In this document: in pieces, positions 61,853 through 64,000 of the stretch | Position numbering within the stretch: position 1 is the first letter of the stretch | How the letters are laid out: each line of letters starts with the position of its first letter | Assembly: GCF_900177735.1 (NCBI RefSeq) | Contig: NZ_FXBB01000001.1 | Coordinates: 186,001 to 250,000 of the forward strand | DNA: 64,000 nt | Direction: 5' to 3' | Origin: Dethiosulfovibrio salsuginis | GTDB lineage: Bacteria; Synergistota; Synergistia; Synergistales; Dethiosulfovibrionaceae | Notes under the pieces: generated by a model | Databases searched by the model: none | Told to the model about the DNA's origin: nothing | The model's input: only the letters and a program-made list of their open reading frames with translations | Made by a program: the position numbers and the translations under genes

Positions 61853-63643
61853 CTAATCGGTCCATAGGACCACCTTTGGATAAGACCTGGAGCCTATCGA
61901 AAAAAAACGCTCCAGAGCCCTGTATATGGGGAGTATATGGGTAAAAGCGACCCATATAAGATCCCCTGACGGATCGGGGTCCATCACATCCCCTCCTGCT
62001 GAGGAAAGGGAGTCGGACACCCTGTCTTTATCTCCTCCTAAACAGGAGATCTCCGCCAGATATCGGAAAGGAGGCAACTCTACATCCCGCCTTTCCTCTA
62101 GCTCTCTATTCCAGAACACCGTCCAGCCGGAGTTAAGAGCCATCTGCCATCCCTTACCGGCCCTTCTGCTCTGCAGTATTACCTGACGATCCTCCGGGTT
62201 ATTCCCCCTCCAGCAGGACTCGACCACCATAGAGTAGGCGGAGTGCCTTGCTCCATGATCCGGCCTCCTGGCCTCTCCATCTCCATCGAGCCAACAGATC
62301 AGAGGGACATCGAGATAATCGCAAAGCTCAAGGGCTTTTCTGGTCCCTAGGACAAGCCCACCTGAAGAAAGGGACTTGATCATATCCCTCTTAGCTATCT
62401 TGCCCTTAGGCTCATCGGCGGACCATACCACCACCGGACGGTCGGGAACCATCGATTTAGCTGAAGGCATAAGGGCCTCTATCCCGGGATTTTGGCCGGT
62501 TATCATAGGTCCTCCACAGTCTGGACAGGTATCGGGCACAGATGCTTTCCTCCCGCATCTAAAACAGGACATACGCCCCCCTTCCAGCCTAAAAGAACCA
62601 CCACATGGACAGGCTAAAGGAGCTCCGCAATCGTCGCATCTCAGATCTCCGACGTAGCCCTTCCTGTCCAGTATCCACAGGACGACTTTTCCCTTGGAGA
62701 TATCCCTTATAGTCCTCTCCATAGTGCCCTGTGCCAGAGGGATATCCCTGGATGCCCCGGGTATATCCAGAGTATGGCCCTCTTTGACGTCGATAAAGAT
62801 CAGCCTTTTTCCCGGTCTGACCCTCTCCTCGTCCGGCGATATACCCTTGAACACCCTTGAGGAAGGAACTCTGCCTCCTAAAATCAGCTTAGCACCTACC
62901 TCTTTGGCCATCCTGGACAGAACGCTCCTTCCGTTCAGCCTAGGGGATCTTAAGGATCTATATCCTTCGCTGCCTTCGTCCTCGATAATAACCCTATCCG
63001 GCTCGAAAGGGGCGGCCATAACGCCAGGACCTCCGACGATAAAACGGCATTCCCCGTCTCTAGCGGATATCCATGCATTCAACTTCTTCGCTCCCCCGGT
63101 GACAGGCCATAACATGCCGCCGTCCAGACCGGCCTTTACAGCACTACGGAAAAAGGACTCCGCCCTGGACTGCTCCGGAAAAGCCACTATCGCTCGACAG
63201 GATTGGATCATGGACAGATAAAAATCCGATCTATCGATATCCCGCCATCTATAACAGCTCAGGACCTCTGGCCCATCTATTTCAGGCCCCCCCCCCTGGG
63301 AAATGGATTTAAAAGCGGGCACCTTTTCACCTGAAAGAAGCTCCTTAGGGAGCATCGCCATAAGGGCCTGGCCCTGACCGCATAGAAAGGCCCTGCCTGC
63401 CCAGGAAATCAGCCTCCAAAGATAGGGAGGTAAAACTGGCTCTCCGTCTATCACAGAGGAAATAGCTCTGACCTTGCCCTCAGGCCAGCTGGAACTTGAG
63501 GAAGAGGACAGCACAAATCCAACCCTTTTAGTCCGTCCAACGGGAACTGACACCCTACAACCTGGTATCAGAAGCTCGTCAGATCGGTAAGACAGAGAAC
63601 CCCACCAGGGACCTGGCACAACTACGTCCACAAAACAGGACAC
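61853..63643 (-). CDS. priA: Degenerate primosomal protein PriA (no Walker A)
   Basis: 596 residues with the PriA layout but a ruined helicase core. The N-terminal DNA-binding domain (about 1-100, VVPGPWWGSLSYRSD..VGRTKRVGFVL) and the eight zinc-site cysteines (336, 339, 345, 347, 360, 363, 373, 376) remain. Where PriA has GVTGSGKTEVY there is only SCRAIVAFPEQS (148-159), and DEEH is replaced by EDEGSEG (221-227). It is also shorter than the usual 700-730 aa. Replication restart without ATP hydrolysis is inferred. A tract of ten G residues (codons 116-119) crosses the gene. Start GTG 63643. Confidence 0.85.
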   Translation of the reverse strand: MSCFVDVVVPGPWWGSLSYRSDELLIPGCRVSVPVGRTKRVGFVLSSSSSSSWPEGKVRAISSVIDGEPVLPPYLWRLISWAGRAFLCGQGQALMAMLPKELLSGEKVPAFKSISQGGGPEIDGPEVLSCYRWRDIDRSDFYLSMIQSCRAIVAFPEQSRAESFFRSAVKAGLDGGMLWPVTGGAKKLNAWISARDGECRFIVGGPGVMAAPFEPDRVIIEDEGSEGYRSLRSPRLNGRSVLSRMAKEVGAKLILGGRVPSSRVFKGISPDEERVRPGKRLIFIDVKEGHTLDIPGASRDIPLAQGTMERTIRDISKGKVVLWILDRKGYVGDLRCDDCGAPLACPCGGSFRLEGGRMSCFRCGRKASVPDTCPDCGGPMITGQNPGIEALMPSAKSMVPDRPVVVWSADEPKGKIAKRDMIKSLSSGGLVLGTRKALELCDYLDVPLICWLDGDGEARRPDHGARHSAYSMVVESCWRGNNPEDRQVILQSRRAGKGWQMALNSGWTVFWNRELEERRDVELPPFRYLAEISCLGGDKDRVSDSLSSAGGDVMDPDPSGDLIWVAFTHILPIYRALERFFSIGSRSYPKVVLWTD

Positions 63644-63645
63644 AA

Positions 63646-64000
63646 TCAGCTTTTTCCCCTGATCTCCAGTACCCTATCCCATATCATATCCGCTACGTCC
63701 TCTTTAGTGCCAGAGATTTTTTTGAGGGAACCTTCCCGATCGAGGAGGGTCACGTTATTGGTTTCCGAGTCGAAGCCACTGCCCTCCTCGGTTAGATCGT
63801 TAGCGGCTATCAGGTCCAAGCCCTTGGAGTTTAGCTTTTCAGTAGCGTTGGACAGGAGATTATCGGTCTCTGCGGCAAAGCCCACTAAGGTCTGGTCGGG
63901 TTTCTTTATAGATCCTAATTTTGCCGCTATATCGGGGTTGTTTATCATCGTTATCTCTACCGAATCGGTCCCTTTTCTCTTTATCTTTTTCTCCGAGACC
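63646..64000 (-). CDS. coaBC: CoaBC, pantothenate pathway bifunctional enzyme (5' end beyond window)
   Basis: Only the last 117 codons lie in the window. They are the end of the CoaB phosphopantothenoylcysteine synthetase domain: KRKGTDSVEITMINNPDIAAKLG, FAAETDNL (dimerisation and CTP region) and LIAANDLTEEGSGFDSETNNVTLLDREG. The N-terminal CoaC decarboxylase lies beyond the edge. The stop is 2 bases before the priA start, so coaBC-priA-der form an operon. Confidence 0.95.
   Translation of the reverse strand, partial: VSEKKIKRKGTDSVEITMINNPDIAAKLGSIKKPDQTLVGFAAETDNLLSNATEKLNSKGLDLIAANDLTEEGSGFDSETNNVTLLDREGSLKKISGTKEDVADMIWDRVLEIRGKS

Overview
The window is a dense, almost gap-free bacterial chromosome segment. 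It opens inside uvrA and closes inside coaBC (both cut by the window edge) and carries about 60 protein genes, four tRNA genes and short intergenic regions with recognisable promoters and hairpin terminators. The gene set points to an anaerobic, amino-acid- or peptide-fermenting bacterium, most likely of the Synergistota (Dethiosulfovibrio-like). Evidence: a one-piece pyruvate:ferredoxin oxidoreductase, acetate kinase, a TRAP transporter beside an N-carbamoyl amino acid hydrolase, FabK instead of FabI, FapR control of lipid synthesis, a LonB-type protease, and a SelD that is itself a selenoprotein. The phylum is inferred from gene content, not shown directly. GTG and TTG starts are common, and stop/start overlaps of the ATGA or TAATG kind are everywhere.

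Layout. 1-8009: DNA repair (uvrA, uvrB), then tilS-hpt-ftsH read leftward, each block closed by a strong terminator. 8018-8380: tRNA-Met, tRNA-fMet and tRNA-Leu, with promoters of near-consensus form. 8512-17055: a HisC-like aminotransferase and a TrpR/YerC-like regulator on the plus strand; a minus-strand run cobO-mnmA-lonB-nth; and hypF. 17088-24340: csp, then the housekeeping operon tmk-yaaR-holB-ricT(yaaT)-ftsY-unknown-purB-glpX. 24387-29824: an M18 aminopeptidase, a SpoIVB-like S55 peptidase, prfB with its programmed +1 frameshift, and selD with an in-frame UGA selenocysteine codon and a bSECIS-like hairpin. 29921-36153: the pyrimidine operon pyrR-pyrB-(dead pyrC-like)-pyrK-pyrD-pyrF-pyrE plus a putative metal-binding lipoprotein-like or periplasmic protein. 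36164-41847: pyrC, a carbamoylase and a TRAP transporter. 41921-49664: the FapR-controlled fatty acid operon fapR-plsX-fabH-fabK-fabD-fabG-acpP-fabF-rnc. 49720-55126: ackA-yceD-rpmF, tmcAL, and trmB-rsmD-coaD. 55237-59048: the pyruvate oxidoreductase gene with two promoters. 59055-64000: tRNA-Pro, rsmA, HU, der, a degenerate priA and coaBC.

The most unusual signals are: (i) a three-copy family of long nested palindromes (29825, 40595 and 52976) that share an outer 19-bp stem but carry different inner hairpin modules, two of which have the same AGGAC loop; (ii) selD with Sec and a bSECIS; (iii) a dihydroorotase-like pseudoenzyme inside the pyr operon beside the intact pyrC; (iv) an mnmA with no ATG, GTG or TTG start available; (v) a PriA without a Walker A motif that also carries a 10-G tract; and (vi) a repeated operator-like motif at both pyruvate oxidoreductase promoters. 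No CRISPR array, phage, insertion sequence or classical defence system was seen.
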